This document shows positions 63,728 to 64,000 of a stretch of 64,000 nt of DNA, piece by piece. This stretch comes from Halorubrum vacuolatum. GTDB taxonomy: Archaea > Halobacteriota > Halobacteria > Halobacteriales > Haloferacaceae. The notes beneath the pieces were generated by a model. The model had not been told where the DNA came from. It ran no database searches and was given only the letters and a program-made list of their open reading frames with translations. Location of the stretch: contig NZ_FZNQ01000003.1 of assembly GCF_900188065.1 (NCBI RefSeq), positions 1 through 64,000 on the forward strand, written 5' to 3'. Made by a program: the position numbers and the translations under genes. Within the stretch, counting starts at the first letter, position 1. Each line of letters begins with the position of its first letter.

Positions 63728-64000
63728 ATGAAGGTTCTCGTAACCGTCAAGGAGGTCGCGTCGGCCGGTGACGACTTCACGATCGAGGGGACCGGGATCG
63801 CCGAGCGCGACCTCGAACACGACCTCAACGAGTGGGACGACTACGCGGTGGAGGCGGCCGTCCAGCTCGCGGAGGCGGGGATCGCGGACGAGGTCGTCGG
63901 CGTCACGATCGGCCCGGAACGCGCGGAGGAGACGATCCGCATGGCGCTCGCGAAGGGGGTCGACCGGGCGGTCCGCATCTGGGACGACACGTTCGCGGAG
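63728..64000 (+). CDS. etfB: Electron transfer flavoprotein beta subunit (partial, runs off the window)
   Basis: The first 91 residues are present. MKVLVTVKEVASAGDDFTIE, then DLEHDLNEWDDYAVEAAVQL and DEVVGVTIGPERAEETIRMA match the N-terminal half of EtfB/FixA. It carries electrons from flavin dehydrogenases to the respiratory chain with EtfA, expected immediately downstream. The start is the ATG at 63728. Confidence 0.9.
   Translation, partial: MKVLVTVKEVASAGDDFTIEGTGIAERDLEHDLNEWDDYAVEAAVQLAEAGIADEVVGVTIGPERAEETIRMALAKGVDRAVRIWDDTFAE

Overview
The window comes from a haloarchaeon (class Halobacteria). The core genes are GC-rich and encode acidic proteins. Typical halophile families are present: a bat-type HTH_10 regulator, HalX, DpsA, 7TM-PAS histidine kinases, a PGF-CTERM surface protein, an archaeal class III-signal pilin and ISH1-group insertion sequences. 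Genus cannot be fixed from the sequence alone.

Positions 1-14190 form an accessory island. A type II/IV secretion (TadA/VirB11-like) ATPase gene ends abruptly just after its Walker A motif at 14191, which marks the island's right edge; the left edge is outside the window. The island holds two ~300-bp inverted-repeat elements that each carry a small ribbon-helix-helix-like gene (447-744 and 9571-9866). It also holds a decayed IS5-family transposase (1953-2785) and a decayed haloarchaeal DDE transposase (2948-5270). Two ISH1-group IS copies are present (3481-4897 with 8-bp target duplication, and 8348-9468). Between the IS remnants lies an AT-rich three-gene cassette (5318-8144): a ThiL/PurM-superfamily ATP-utilising enzyme, a HIT hydrolase, and a two-TM protein joining a GAF-like domain to a MoeA N-terminal domain. 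I consider this the best candidate for an undescribed system. Further right are an HNH-associated-repeat protein, a metallo-beta-lactamase lipoprotein with a DUF3006 partner, a PH-SHOCT protein and two paralogous zinc-ribbon proteins.

Positions 14.2-35 kb are chromosomal: truncated secretion ATPase, DpsA, a small acidic protein, a soluble chemotaxis transducer, a bat-type regulator, PQQ-type sugar dehydrogenase, AGE-family epimerase and hotdog thioesterase. Next come a ~2786-residue beta-helix surface protein with an unusual VQPGDTR repeat region, a histidine kinase, a receiver/pseudokinase, and an HxlR-receiver-HalX regulator.

Positions 35-53 kb carry an aldo/keto reductase, an aldehyde dehydrogenase remnant, and a locus that looks like polyamine or amine uptake and catabolism. 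It has a glutamine-synthetase-like ligase, class I amidotransferase, three class III aminotransferases, a DAO-type FAD oxidase, a PotABCD-type ABC transporter, an Lrp regulator and an aldehyde:ferredoxin oxidoreductase. The logic resembles the bacterial gamma-glutamyl-putrescine (Puu) route. A deletion has fused a second, 5'-truncated GS-like gene head to head with a 5'-truncated substrate-binding protein, so the transporter probably lacks its signal peptide and native promoter.

Positions 53-64 kb are housekeeping and envelope genes: KDG-type sugar kinase, MutL, a second 7TM histidine kinase, a conserved haloarchaeal protein, a methyltransferase, a pilin, two membrane/secreted proteins and the start of etfB. 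No rRNA, tRNA or CRISPR array was recognised. Many long antisense frames are GC-rich shadows and are omitted.
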